Assembly (NCBI GenBank): GCA_947493695.1
Contig: CANLSF010000007.1
Coordinates: forward strand, 434,001 to 498,000
Source: an uncultured Kiloniellaceae bacterium
GTDB lineage: Bacteria > Pseudomonadota > Alphaproteobacteria > Kiloniellales > Kiloniellaceae
Direction: 5' to 3'
Length of the DNA stretch: 64,000 bases
Shown: piece by piece, positions 25,869 to 34,099 of the stretch
How the letters are laid out: each line of letters starts with the position of its first letter
How positions within the stretch are numbered: position 1 is the stretch's first letter
Made by a program: the position numbers and the translations under genes
Notes under the pieces: model-generated
What the model saw: only the letters and a program-made list of their open reading frames with translations
Databases searched by the model: none
Told to the model about the DNA's origin: nothing

Positions 25869-26504
25869 TTAGCTCTCTGGCCAAACAAGTGCGATCAAGG
25901 CAACAAGACCGAACAGAGTCAGAACCGTCCCTGACAGCTGGTTGATACGCCTGAGCACATCAGGCGTAACCCGGTTTCGAAAGAAACCAACGCTGCCGCT
26001 CAGCCCCAGCCACCAGAGCGCCGAACCAAGAAAAACACCCGTCACGAGCGTGGTGGCTCCGGTATAACCGTGTGTTTGCACTGTGCTTGAACCGGCAAAA
26101 CCAAGTCCCGAAAAAAGCGCGATGAACGAGAAAATCGTTGCCGGGTTGGCGAGTGTTAACGCGACACACGACAGAAAAGCGCGCGTAGCTCCGCCATTCT
26201 CACCCTCTGATCCCAGTGCCGCCGGAAGCGCGCGAAAGGTCTTCACACCAAGCCATATAAGAAACAGTCCTCCGCCAAAACGCAGCGCATCCTCCATCTC
26301 GATCAGAAAGCTCGAGATCGCGGTAAGACCGAAGGCGGCAACGGCCCCATAACAGGCATCGGCAACCGCGGCACCAAGACCCGATGCGAAACCGACTCCC
26401 ATTCCCTGAGTTAAGCTGCGCCGGATGCAAAGCACACCAATCGGGCCAACCGGCGCGGCAACCGACAAGCCCAGCAAAAGCCCTTGCGCAAACAACAGAA
26501 ACAT
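25869..26504 (-). CDS. LysE-family amino acid exporter
   Basis: The 211-residue membrane protein has six predicted helices. The N-terminal signature GLLLGLSVAAPVGPIGVLCI, with Pro in the first helix, is typical of LysE/RhtB exporters, followed by GFASGLGAAVADACYG. The mid-protein NPATIFSFIALF matches the conserved NP motif. Such proteins export amino acids by proton exchange. The divergent Lrp-type gene 77 bp away is the usual regulator arrangement. Which amino acid is exported is not determined. Confidence 0.9.
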   Translation of the reverse strand: MFLLFAQGLLLGLSVAAPVGPIGVLCIRRSLTQGMGVGFASGLGAAVADACYGAVAAFGLTAISSFLIEMEDALRFGGGLFLIWLGVKTFRALPAALGSEGENGGATRAFLSCVALTLANPATIFSFIALFSGLGFAGSSTVQTHGYTGATTLVTGVFLGSALWWLGLSGSVGFFRNRVTPDVLRRINQLSGTVLTLFGLVALIALVWPES

Positions 26505-26518
26505 TGATTTTGTCCATT

Positions 26519-26558
26519 TTTCCGGATAAGGTTCGAAAAATACAGAATCTTTCCGGAT
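26519..26558. repeat. two direct TTTCCGGAT repeats in the lysE-lrp intergenic region
   Basis: TTTCCGGAT occurs at 26519-26527 and 26550-26558. The 31-bp period is three helical turns, so both would face the same side of DNA. This suits an Lrp/AsnC octamer wrapping the divergent promoter region. Confidence 0.45.
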
Positions 26559-26581
26559 GAATCACTAATTATTTTGCGCAA

Positions 26582-27058
26582 ATGGAAATAGATCAATCCG
26601 ACCGCAAGCTTCTTGACCTGATTCAAACTGACTGTCGCCGATCATACGCCGATCTGGCTAAGCAGTGCGGTCTCTCGCCCTCAACGGTCCATGACCGCTT
26701 GAAACGCCTGCAGGCGCGCGGTGTCATCAAGGCTCAGATTGCCATCCTGGACCCCGGTGCGCTCGGCCTCGACATCTGCGCATTCGTGCAGATTACACTG
26801 AGCCACCCCACCAGGGTCCCAGGGTTCCTCAAAGCAATCGTCCAACTTCCCGAAGTTCAAGAGTGTCACCACGTGACCGGAGATTTCGATTATCTTCTCA
26901 AAATTCGCGCAACTAATGCCTTGGCTTTGGAAAAGACAATTACTGAAAAAATTAAAATAATTAAAGGTGTATCGCGCAGTCATACTGCGATTGCGCTTTC
27001 GTCGGCAAAAGATTCACCAGCAATCGACTGCAACCCAACAAAAGAATTACCAAAATAA
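26582..27058 (+). CDS. Lrp/AsnC-family transcriptional regulator
   Basis: The 158-residue protein has an N-terminal HTH (SYADLAKQCGLSPSTVHDRLKRL) after the usual DRKLLDLIQ start, and a C-terminal RAM ligand-binding domain (ECHHVTGDFDYLLKIRA). Length and order match Lrp family proteins, which bind amino acids and form octamers. It is divergent from the LysE exporter and probably switches it on when the amino acid accumulates. No Shine-Dalgarno sequence is visible before ATG 26582, so it may be poorly translated or leaderless. Confidence 0.93.
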   Translation: MEIDQSDRKLLDLIQTDCRRSYADLAKQCGLSPSTVHDRLKRLQARGVIKAQIAILDPGALGLDICAFVQITLSHPTRVPGFLKAIVQLPEVQECHHVTGDFDYLLKIRATNALALEKTITEKIKIIKGVSRSHTAIALSSAKDSPAIDCNPTKELPK

Positions 27059-27283
27059 CCTGTGCGTGCATAGATCTCAGCGAGCATCACCTTTAAGTGA
27101 ACTTATCATTTTGGTTGATTCCTTGATCCTTTCTTAATCAAGCTGGGCCAAAGTGTCCTGCGTCGGCAACTCTTGGCAATCGGCAGTCAGGTAACAGCGA
27201 TCACAACGCCCAAGAGGCAGCAGCTTTCGATAAGCTATCTGTGCACGACAAACAATTTCTACGGCGAAGAAGTCTTGAGCGAC

Positions 27284-27643
27284 ATGAAAACCACCGTTCA
27301 ATCCCACGAGGCATCGGACCAAAGGCAGTACAAGCGCGCCCAGGTCGTTCTTTCAGGTTGCCTTATCAATGAAGCAGAGACACTTGACTGCGCTGTCATC
27401 GATCTCTCGATCTCGGGTGCGCGTGTTTGCCTGGACGGGACACCTGAAGGCAAGGAAGTGGTGAAACTCCGGCTCGCCCGCGCTACCGACCTTGATGTCG
27501 AGGTCGTCTGGCAGGATGACGGCGTTTGGGGGCTGAGGTTTACCGATGACCCCAGGGATGTTGCCAATGTTCTCGACGGGCTGCTTCCAGAGGAATGCCT
27601 GGATGTGACAAAAGGCGCGAAACCCAACCTGAAAGAAGTCTAA
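27284..27643 (+). CDS. PilZ-domain protein, probable c-di-GMP receptor
   Basis: This 119-residue single-domain protein has a PilZ-like motif: QRQYKRAQVVLSG near the N-terminus (the usual RxxxR is represented by RQYKR), then VIDLSISGARVCL, corresponding to D/NxSxxG. These residues bind cyclic di-GMP. I place the start at ATG 27284; the frame extends to TTG 27173, but that part has no domain. The ribosome-binding site is weak. It is monocistronic and has no motility or cellulose genes nearby, so the target is unknown. Confidence 0.75.
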   Translation: MKTTVQSHEASDQRQYKRAQVVLSGCLINEAETLDCAVIDLSISGARVCLDGTPEGKEVVKLRLARATDLDVEVVWQDDGVWGLRFTDDPRDVANVLDGLLPEECLDVTKGAKPNLKEV

Positions 27644-27784
27644 AGCCAGACAGGTGTTTTTTGGCAGGTTGGCGGGCGTTCGCGGTAAAATGGTGCACTG
27701 CAAGCCCTACAGCGAAGGCATTGAATCAAAATTGGTAAGCCCAAGGCTGTATCTTCACCGCGAAGCCGTGCCAATATTGCCAGC

Positions 27785-28270
27785 ATGACAATCACCCCAC
27801 ACCATCTTGCATTTCTGATTGGCCTCGCCTGCTTGCTTGGGGCCTTCGCTCCATCCTATGCGAGCGCAAAGGTAGAGGGAAAGCAATCGCAGGTCTTCAG
27901 CCCGGCCCTCATTGAAGTCGGCGGCACCCTGGTCCAGCTGGAAGGTCTCAGAGGGCCCGGCAACGATCAGGTCTGTAACGAAGCGTCAGTCTCCTGGACC
28001 TGCGGCCGCGACGCGCGATGGGCGACCTTGAACCGTGTTGGAAATCACTGGATCACGTGTCTGGACCGCGGACGCACAAGTAACGGCACCTTCATCGGCC
28101 TTTGCTATCTCGGTGGGGTCGGAGGACCGGAACTCAATGCCTGGCTGGTCAAGCAGGGTTGGGCCCTGACCAATGCCGTTGGCGCCGAAAGATACATCAA
28201 CGAGGAAACCGAAGCCCGCGCAGAGCGGCGTGGGCTCTGGCGCAATGACCTCGAACCCATGTGGGAATAA
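27785..28270 (+). CDS. secreted thermonuclease (SNase)-like protein
   Basis: The 161-residue protein has a signal peptide (LAFLIGLACLLGAFAPSYASA, read to about residue 28). The mature part has the OB-fold of staphylococcal nuclease-like proteins, ending in the family-typical YINEETEARAERRGLWR. Four Cys residues (QVCNEA, SWTCGRD, WITCLD, GLCYLG) may form two disulfides. The classic catalytic Arg/Glu/Arg set is not clearly complete, so nuclease activity is uncertain. The ribosome-binding site before ATG 27785 is poor. It stands alone. Confidence 0.7.
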   Translation: MTITPHHLAFLIGLACLLGAFAPSYASAKVEGKQSQVFSPALIEVGGTLVQLEGLRGPGNDQVCNEASVSWTCGRDARWATLNRVGNHWITCLDRGRTSNGTFIGLCYLGGVGGPELNAWLVKQGWALTNAVGAERYINEETEARAERRGLWRNDLEPMWE

Positions 28271-28285
28271 AACCGCTCGAGTTCT

Positions 28286-29326
28286 CTACGCCGCAACCGC
28301 CTTGCCGGCCGCAACCACCGAGAGATAGTCGCGCTCAACCTGATCGCGCAGAGTCTGTGAACGCTCGGATTCAATCTTCAGCCCGGCGAAATTAGGGGCG
28401 TTAAAGGTCTTGATCATCAGCAGGGAGTCGCTGCCGAACCAGCGTGGCAGCACGCAGCCGCAAAAATACTCCTGAGAGCGAAGCGCATCCACCACATGGG
28501 CCACTTCAGGCTGCCCCAGATTGACAGCAACCTTGATCATGGCGCGGCCGTTTGCGCGCGCCTCGTCTTCCAGCAGCGCCAGGCGCGCCCCGAAATCCAA
28601 ACCTGCGTGCGTCAGGTTGACGGCGACGACATCGCAGTCCTCCATGTCGCTGACCGTCAGTTCGCTCATCCCACCGGGAATTGCGTTTTCATCCGCCTCA
28701 TAATAGCGGCGGCGATCCCCGAGGTGCTCAACAACATCTCGGACGTTCTGGTCATAGGCGCGGGGCAGATAGACTTCAATATCGTTGTTCGGCGCAAAGC
28801 TGCGCGCGTAATTCAAAGTCGCCACGCGACCAATCGGACCATGCGCGGCGATAAACATGCGCTCGGGCAGGTAATCCATCTCGTAGCCGATTTCGGTCAG
28901 GCCCAGGGAGAGGCAGGCCTTCTGTGAATAGGAATGATTGCAGACTGCAGCGCCGAACAGCAGCTCGCAGTCAAGGCCGCCGCGCGCATGCTCGATGGCA
29001 ATGGACATCATGGAAGCAAGAAGTCCGCCAGAGCGATGTTCACGACTCACGACCGCCTGACCAATTTCAAGGACCCTCGGCGAAGGCGCACAGCGGGACA
29101 AGCCGACATGCCCGACAACCTCGCCGCTCGCCGTTCGCGCAACGACCGAGATCAGTTGCTGGGTTCTGTTTCCAGCAATGAATGTCTCCGGGTCGTAGAT
29201 CGAAGATTTCAGATAATTGTCGCCGTAAGCTTCCTTAAAAAGCTGAACGATCGCGCCGGCATCGGAATTGCGAAAACCGGCAATAATGTACAAACCCTGC
29301 TTGCGTGGTGACAAGGACGCCGCCAT
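28286..29326 (-). CDS. GNAT-fold N-acetyltransferase-like protein, two-part
   Basis: The 346-residue protein has an N-terminal acetyltransferase domain. Strand 4 and the acetyl-CoA loop are visible as EIGQAVVSREHRSGGLLASMM, preceded by VVGHVGLSR. The remaining 190 residues contain a second half (YYEADENAIPGG, DVVAVNLTHAGLDFGARL) resembling a degenerate acyltransferase module. It is longer than a single GNAT enzyme. The ribosome-binding site GGGAGA lies before ATG 29326. The substrate is unknown. Its upstream region is unusually AT-rich. Confidence 0.7.
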   Translation of the reverse strand: MAASLSPRKQGLYIIAGFRNSDAGAIVQLFKEAYGDNYLKSSIYDPETFIAGNRTQQLISVVARTASGEVVGHVGLSRCAPSPRVLEIGQAVVSREHRSGGLLASMMSIAIEHARGGLDCELLFGAAVCNHSYSQKACLSLGLTEIGYEMDYLPERMFIAAHGPIGRVATLNYARSFAPNNDIEVYLPRAYDQNVRDVVEHLGDRRRYYEADENAIPGGMSELTVSDMEDCDVVAVNLTHAGLDFGARLALLEDEARANGRAMIKVAVNLGQPEVAHVVDALRSQEYFCGCVLPRWFGSDSLLMIKTFNAPNFAGLKIESERSQTLRDQVERDYLSVVAAGKAVAA

Positions 29327-29530
29327 GTCGAATCTCCCGTAAAATCCCCAGTTTTACTTTAGTAAGCAAAAGTATATACAGCATTTATGACAAATTTAAA
29401 TTGTATTTAATATTCGTTTACAGATGATTTAAATATAATTTCTGTTAACCATAATATAACACTCACGGGAAATAAGTATTAGTATTTCTCCTTACGCGAG
29501 AACCCTTATGTTCGACTTGATGTGCACATA
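29327..29530. other. AT-rich upstream region of the GNAT gene
   Basis: This stretch of about 200 bp is far richer in A/T than its surroundings, with many TTTAAAT and TATAAT-like words (for example around 29390-29460). It presumably contains the GNAT promoter on the minus strand. I see no open frame or conserved RNA in it. Such tracts often bind nucleoid proteins; that is an inference. Confidence 0.5.
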
Positions 29531-29558
29531 AAAAAAAGAGCGGTCCGAAGACCGCTCT
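29531..29558 (-). terminator. intrinsic terminator of the FAH-SDR-UxaA operon
   Basis: A 9-bp stem (29537-29545 with 29550-29558, AGAGCGGTC/GACCGCTCT) closes a 4-base loop that reads UUCG on the minus strand, an exceptionally stable tetraloop. Seven T residues follow on the minus strand (29531-29537). It ends the transcript of the genes 29636-32935. Confidence 0.9.
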
Positions 29559-29635
29559 CTTTCAAAATTTGCAGGAAGACTCGTTTTTTCAGTGGTCTGG
29601 ACTTCAGACCATAAAAACAGGAATCCGGTCAGGTA

Positions 29636-30481
29636 TTACTGAGAGGCAACGACGTCCTGACGCTGATCACCGAGACCTTCAATTCCAAGCGAAACCACGT
29701 CACCTGGCTTCAGGTAACGCGGTGGCTTCTGCCCCATACCAACACCTGGAGGCGTCCCCGTCGTAATGATGTCCCCAGGATGCAGGGTCATGAACTGACT
29801 GAGGTATGAGACGATAAAGGCAACACCGTAAACCATCGTGTTGGTGTTGCCGGTCTGCTGTCGCTCGCCATTCACATCGAGCCACATGGAAAGCGCCTGC
29901 GGGTCGGACACCTCATCCTTTGTGACCAGCCATGGGCCCAGGGGTCCAAAGGTGTCGGCGGACTTACCTTTCACCCACTGACCGCTGCGCTCGATCTGAA
30001 AGCCGCGTTCGGAAACGTCGTTAATCACACAGTACCCGGCGACATGCTTCAGAGCATCTGCTTCGCTGACATATTTTGCCTTAGAGCCGATCACCACACC
30101 CAGCTCCACTTCCCAGTCGGTCTTTTCAGAGCCACGGGGGATTTCGACATTGTCATTCGGGCCGCAGATCGAAGAGGTTGCCTTCATGAAGACAACCGGC
30201 TCCGGCGGCACTTCCAGACCTGATTCGGCGGCATGGTCAGAGTAGTTCAGGCCGATGGCGACAAATTTACCTGCCTCGGCCACACAAGGCCCTAGCCGTG
30301 TCGCGCTATCGACAGCTGGCAAAGTCGCAGGGTCGAGTGCAGCGAGCTTTGCAAGCGCATCCGGCGACAAAGCCTCGCCATTCACATCACTTAATACCGA
30401 AGAAAGATCACGAATTGTGCCTGTGGAATCCAGCATTCCGGGCTTTTCGGCGCCTTGCGGCCCGTGGCGGAGCAGTTTCAT
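29636..30481 (-). CDS. fumarylacetoacetate hydrolase-family, 2,4-diketo-3-deoxy sugar-acid hydrolase type
   Basis: The 281-residue FAH-family enzyme has the metal-binding pattern VAIGLNYSDHAAESG and PEPVVFMKATSSICGPND (Glu ligands follow as WEVELGVVIG). The end contains the family loop GDIITTGTPPGVGMGQ. It most resembles the L-2,4-diketo-3-deoxyrhamnonate/fuconate hydrolases, which split the diketo acid to pyruvate and L-lactate. Its position directly after a ketodeoxyfuconate-type SDR supports this last-step role. A generic acylpyruvase or 5-carboxymethyl-2-hydroxymuconate isomerase is the alternative. The ribosome-binding site is AGAGGA. Confidence 0.85.
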   Translation of the reverse strand: MKLLRHGPQGAEKPGMLDSTGTIRDLSSVLSDVNGEALSPDALAKLAALDPATLPAVDSATRLGPCVAEAGKFVAIGLNYSDHAAESGLEVPPEPVVFMKATSSICGPNDNVEIPRGSEKTDWEVELGVVIGSKAKYVSEADALKHVAGYCVINDVSERGFQIERSGQWVKGKSADTFGPLGPWLVTKDEVSDPQALSMWLDVNGERQQTGNTNTMVYGVAFIVSYLSQFMTLHPGDIITTGTPPGVGMGQKPPRYLKPGDVVSLGIEGLGDQRQDVVASQ

Positions 30482-30538
30482 GGAGATGTCCTCTTACAGG
30501 AATTTTGAAGTCTAAGTGGATTTAAAAGTCTGGCGGTA

Positions 30539-31270
30539 TCAGTTGGACCAGCCACCGTCGATGATGTGGGTCTGACCGGTCGTGTAGCCTGCGGCGTCGC
30601 TGGCAAGATAAAGCGCCAACTCGGCAATTTCCTCTGGCGCACCCAATCGTCCGATCGGCTGCCGTGCGATAAAGGCTGCGCGGGCTGCGTCGTAATCGCC
30701 CTGTTCCGCGAGCCGCTGCTCAAGCGACGGTGACTGAACCGTCCCGGGACAGATGGCGTTGCAACGGATCCCCTGTTGGACGAAGTCGGCAGCCACAGAT
30801 TTAGTCAAGCCGACCACAGCCGCTTTGGTCATGCCATAGGCAAAACGGTTCGGCACGCCCTTAACGCTGCCCGCGACCGAAGCCATGTTGACGATTGAGC
30901 CACTGCCGGTCTCCAACATTTTCGGCAGGAAAGCGCGAATGGTCCGGTACATGGATTTGACATTGAGGTTGATGGCCATATCCCAGTCGGCCTCGCAGCA
31001 CTCCAGGATTGAGCCGCCGTGTACAAAGCCTGCACAGTTGAAGAGTACATCAAGCGTGCCGACTTCAGCCGCGAGCGCTGAAACCATGGCATCGTCAGTC
31101 ACATCAAGCCTTCGGCGATTACTGACCTTCACGTCCGCCAGCGCCTCTTCATTGATGTCGGTCGCCCATACGGTCGCCCCTTCCGCCTCGAACAATTCAG
31201 CGGTCGCCCGGCCAATTCCCTGTGCAGCCGCCGTTACTAGCGCCGTTTTACCGCGCAGCCTGTCGCCCAT
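30539..31270 (-). CDS. SDR dehydrogenase, 2-keto-3-deoxy-L-fuconate dehydrogenase type
   Basis: This 243-residue classical SDR has TAAAQGIGRATAELF (nucleotide loop), the Asp after strand 2 (ATDIN) that selects NAD, NCAG, and the catalytic Ser-Tyr-Lys in MASVAG and FAYGMTKAA. The sequence style (LRGKTALVTAAAQGIG) is close to 2-keto-3-deoxy-L-fuconate 4-dehydrogenases and the related DHRS6/BDH2 group. It would oxidise 2-keto-3-deoxy-L-fuconate to the 2,4-diketo acid cleaved by the neighbouring FAH enzyme. The neighbours are in the same operon and strand. The ribosome-binding site is GGGAGGAT. Confidence 0.87.
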   Translation of the reverse strand: MGDRLRGKTALVTAAAQGIGRATAELFEAEGATVWATDINEEALADVKVSNRRRLDVTDDAMVSALAAEVGTLDVLFNCAGFVHGGSILECCEADWDMAINLNVKSMYRTIRAFLPKMLETGSGSIVNMASVAGSVKGVPNRFAYGMTKAAVVGLTKSVAADFVQQGIRCNAICPGTVQSPSLEQRLAEQGDYDAARAAFIARQPIGRLGAPEEIAELALYLASDAAGYTTGQTHIIDGGWSN

Positions 31271-31399
31271 AAACCTCAGATCCTCCCGATTTCTTCATCC
31301 ACTATGCGACGACTTCAAATCTCCGGCGAGGTCTAACCCGCCAAAGGGCTGCCGTCTTACAGCGTTCATCCTGTTTAAATCCGTTCCGCAGATACCGGC

Positions 31400-32935
31400 C
31401 TACATCACCGCGCCGATCTGCCAGGGCACAAACTCGTTGTCGCCAAAGCCCAGCTCCTCGCTCTTGGACTGGGTTCCCGACGCCACAGCGAGAATCTTTT
31501 CGAAGATCTCAGCGCCCTTTTCTTCCACAGTGGCCGCGCCTTCCGCTATCGGCCCGCAATTGATGTCCATATCCTCGGACATATTCTCGTACATCAGGGA
31601 GTTGGTTGCCAGCTTGATTGAGGGCGCCGGTTTGTAACCGAACACCGATCCCCGCCCGGTGGTAAAGCAAACCACATTGGCGCCAGAGGCCACCTGCCCG
31701 GTGATCGAGCAAGGGTCATAGCCTGGACTGTCCATGAAGACAAAGCCCTTGCTGTCGATCGGCTCGCCATAAAGATAGACGCCACTGAGCGGCATGGTGC
31801 CGCCCTTGGCTGCTGCGCCCAGAGATTTTTCAAGGATCGTGGTCAGACCGCCAAGCTTGTTGCCCGGCGAAGGGTTGTTGTTCATTTCGCCGCCGTTTCG
31901 CCGGGTATACTCTTCCCACCAATGGATCCGCGCAATCAGCTTCTCGCCCACGCTCTGGTTAATTGCCCGCCGGGTCAGCAGGTGCTCCGCGCCGTAAATT
32001 TCCGGCGTTTCGGAAAGAACCGCCGTCCCGCCGTTGCGCACAAGCAGGTCGGCTGCCGCGCCAAGCGCAGGGTTTGCCGTAATACCGGAGTACCCGTCCG
32101 ATCCCCCGCATTGCAGGGCCAGAGTAAGCTCGCTCGCGGGCACTGCCTCGCGTGTGCAGGCATTCGCCGCCGGCAACATCGCCTTGATCCGTTCCACCCC
32201 GGCCTCAATCGACTTGCGGGTCCCGCCGTTGGCCTGAATGGTCATGGTCTGAAAGCTGTCCGTGTCGCTCAGTCCATAGGTCTCCATCAAGCGCGGAATC
32301 TGAAAGACCTCGCAACCCAGGCCGATCATCAGAATCCCGGCAAAGTTCGGGTGAGAGGCATAGCCCCACAGAGTTCGCTGGAAGTTATCGAAACCTTCGC
32401 CCGAACTGGCCATGCCGCAACCGGTGCCGTGGACGAAGGACACCACGCCGTCGATATTAGGGTAATCGTCGAGCATGCCACTGCGGTTAAAGGCGTCTGC
32501 GATAAAGCGTGCCACTGTCGCCGAGCAGTTCACCGAAGTCAGAACACCGATGTAATTGCGGGTCCCGACCCGGCCGTTCGCGCGGCGATACCCGGCGAAG
32601 CTCCGTCGCTCGCTCTCATCAACGAAGGGGACGGGCTTCAGGTCAGTGCAGAAATCATAGTCACGCGCGAATTCCTGAACCGCACAGTTATGTTCGTGCA
32701 CATGCTCACCCGCCGCAATGGGACGGGTCGCAAAGCCTATTATCTGATTGTACTTTCGGATCGGTTCGTTCAGCCCGATAGCCTTGGTCGCAAGCTTATG
32801 GCCCTGCGGCACGCCGTCGATCGCCGTGATGCCTTCCGCGGCGACCAAAGTCGCTCCGGCGATATTCTGCCGCGCGACCACAACGTTATCGGCAGCAGAC
32901 AGCCGTATCGTCAAGGTTTCAGATATTTCGAGCAC
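31400..32935 (-). CDS. UxaA-family (altronate/galactarate dehydratase-like) sugar-acid dehydratase
   Basis: This 511-residue fusion has an N-terminal SAF domain (about 1-95) and the large altronase domain with conserved Cys motifs GTGCGMAS, IGLGCEVFQIPR and LQCGGSDGYSG, which bind the metal or cluster in this family. I start at GTG 32935, which has GGAAGGA upstream; the frame extends to TTG 32974. UxaA proteins dehydrate sugar acids. With SDR and FAH downstream and an L-fucose-type set on the other side of the regulator, it could be the L-fuconate dehydratase. The two halves are homologous to SuyA and SuyB, so a fused sulfolactate lyase is a less likely alternative. Confidence 0.85.
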   Translation of the reverse strand: MLEISETLTIRLSAADNVVVARQNIAGATLVAAEGITAIDGVPQGHKLATKAIGLNEPIRKYNQIIGFATRPIAAGEHVHEHNCAVQEFARDYDFCTDLKPVPFVDESERRSFAGYRRANGRVGTRNYIGVLTSVNCSATVARFIADAFNRSGMLDDYPNIDGVVSFVHGTGCGMASSGEGFDNFQRTLWGYASHPNFAGILMIGLGCEVFQIPRLMETYGLSDTDSFQTMTIQANGGTRKSIEAGVERIKAMLPAANACTREAVPASELTLALQCGGSDGYSGITANPALGAAADLLVRNGGTAVLSETPEIYGAEHLLTRRAINQSVGEKLIARIHWWEEYTRRNGGEMNNNPSPGNKLGGLTTILEKSLGAAAKGGTMPLSGVYLYGEPIDSKGFVFMDSPGYDPCSITGQVASGANVVCFTTGRGSVFGYKPAPSIKLATNSLMYENMSEDMDINCGPIAEGAATVEEKGAEIFEKILAVASGTQSKSEELGFGDNEFVPWQIGAVM

Positions 32936-33242
32936 CCTGTTCCTTCCACGCCCCGCTCGTCTCTCGACCAGCAAACGATTATCTTACCGAATTCTCACTC
33001 TTACCACGAAGGAGCGACGCCAGACCAAATAGCGAGATAAGATCCCGCCGGCAGAGCCCTCCGATAGGTGAGACACCAATTCCTGCATTTTCTCGGCTCT
33101 GAGAAAACCAACCAACAGTCAAGCTACAAGCTGATCGAATTCTTGTCCGCTGAATTCCGCTGAGCGTCTTTAAAGCCGTCAACGCTCCTAGACCCCAAAA
33201 ACCGGAACGATGCTGGCCGATTTGAGCAAACCGGATTTCAAC

Positions 33243-33289
33243 TTGACATAAACTCAACCCCAGCTAGCATGTTAGCATAATTAGCATGC
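33243..33289 (+). promoter_or_regulatory. gntR promoter with 23-bp dyad operator
   Basis: TTGACA at 33243-33248 and TAGCAT at 33265-33270 give a 16-bp spaced promoter. Overlapping the -10 is an imperfect 23-bp dyad at 33267-33289 with arms GCATGnTA and TAnCATGC around a 7-base centre. Three TAGCAT words recur at 33265, 33273 and 33282. The site suits an FCD-type GntR dimer and would permit autorepression and control of the divergent dehydratase operon. The rest of the 32936-33300 gap shows no gene. Confidence 0.55.
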
Positions 33290-33300
33290 AGGGTATTGGG

Positions 33301-33993
33301 ATGCAACATCCGCTTCCGGAAAATGCGGTCATCGACCCAAGGCAATCGCGGTCTTCACAGGTCTATGCGATCCTCCGCAGCGCGATCATCGATCTTACCC
33401 TCCCTCCCAATATGGTGATAAAAAAGGAAGAGATTGCCGCCCAACTCGGAATCTCTCGTACTCCCATCAGCGAAGCCATCAACCGGCTTGCGGAAGAAGG
33501 TTTGGTCGAGATCTTTCCGCAGCACGGGACCTACGTATCGAAAATCCGAACAGAGGATGTTGTCGAAGGGGCCTTCCTGCGCCGTGCTCTGGAGGTTGAG
33601 ACCGTTCGCGAAGTTGCCCTGCGCATCAGCGACCAGATGCTCGGCGACCTGGACCGGAACGTTCGCTATCAGAGAGCCAATCTCGACGCTGATGATATGG
33701 ATGCCTTTCACCGGCTCGACATCGAATTTCACCAGATGATCTGCGACTTCCTTGGCTTTGCCAAAGTCCGCCGGACGATCGACAGCTCCCGGGCGCAGCT
33801 CGACCGGGTCCGCAAGATGATGCTGACGGTCGTCGACCGGCCGGAGGAGACCTACCGCGAACATGTTAAAATTCTGGAGGCGCTGCGTAAGGGATCACCA
33901 GACGCAGCAGGCAAGGCCATGACAAGCCATCTGGCGGCAGGAATTGCGCCACTACAAAAACACATGAAGGCTCGACCGGAACTGTTCGAATAG
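33301..33993 (+). CDS. GntR-family (FadR/FCD subfamily) regulator of the fucose-type regulon
   Basis: The 230-residue protein has an N-terminal winged helix (KKEEIAAQLGISRTPISEAINRLAEEGLV, then the wing FPQHGTYVSKI) and an all-helical FCD ligand domain with the metal triad region DIEFHQMICDF and HVKILEAL. FCD regulators bind sugar acids or organic acids. I prefer ATG 33301, with AGGG 7 nt upstream, over ATG 33286, which lies within the proposed operator. It sits between the divergent dehydratase operon and the ABC/dehydrogenase operon, so it likely controls both. Confidence 0.9.
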   Translation: MQHPLPENAVIDPRQSRSSQVYAILRSAIIDLTLPPNMVIKKEEIAAQLGISRTPISEAINRLAEEGLVEIFPQHGTYVSKIRTEDVVEGAFLRRALEVETVREVALRISDQMLGDLDRNVRYQRANLDADDMDAFHRLDIEFHQMICDFLGFAKVRRTIDSSRAQLDRVRKMMLTVVDRPEETYREHVKILEALRKGSPDAAGKAMTSHLAAGIAPLQKHMKARPELFE

Positions 33994-34099
33994 ACCAAGG
34001 AGACAAGACCAGACCGCCGAACATACGGCGGCTCGATCCGGGGATAAAAAACGAAAAAGACCCATAAGGCTTAACTGTTAACTACGGGAGGGAACGAAA

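Noticed and set aside
31400-32935. Fused SuyAB sulfolactate lyase completing DHPS breakdown
   Set aside because: SuyA and SuyB are normally separate; this gene is in one operon with SDR and FAH genes typical of sugar-acid routes, 18 kb from the hps-like cluster. Kept only as an alternative.
31922-33040. 372-codon plus-strand frame
   Set aside because: Antisense shadow of the UxaA-family gene; low-complexity His/Arg/Gly content and no domain.
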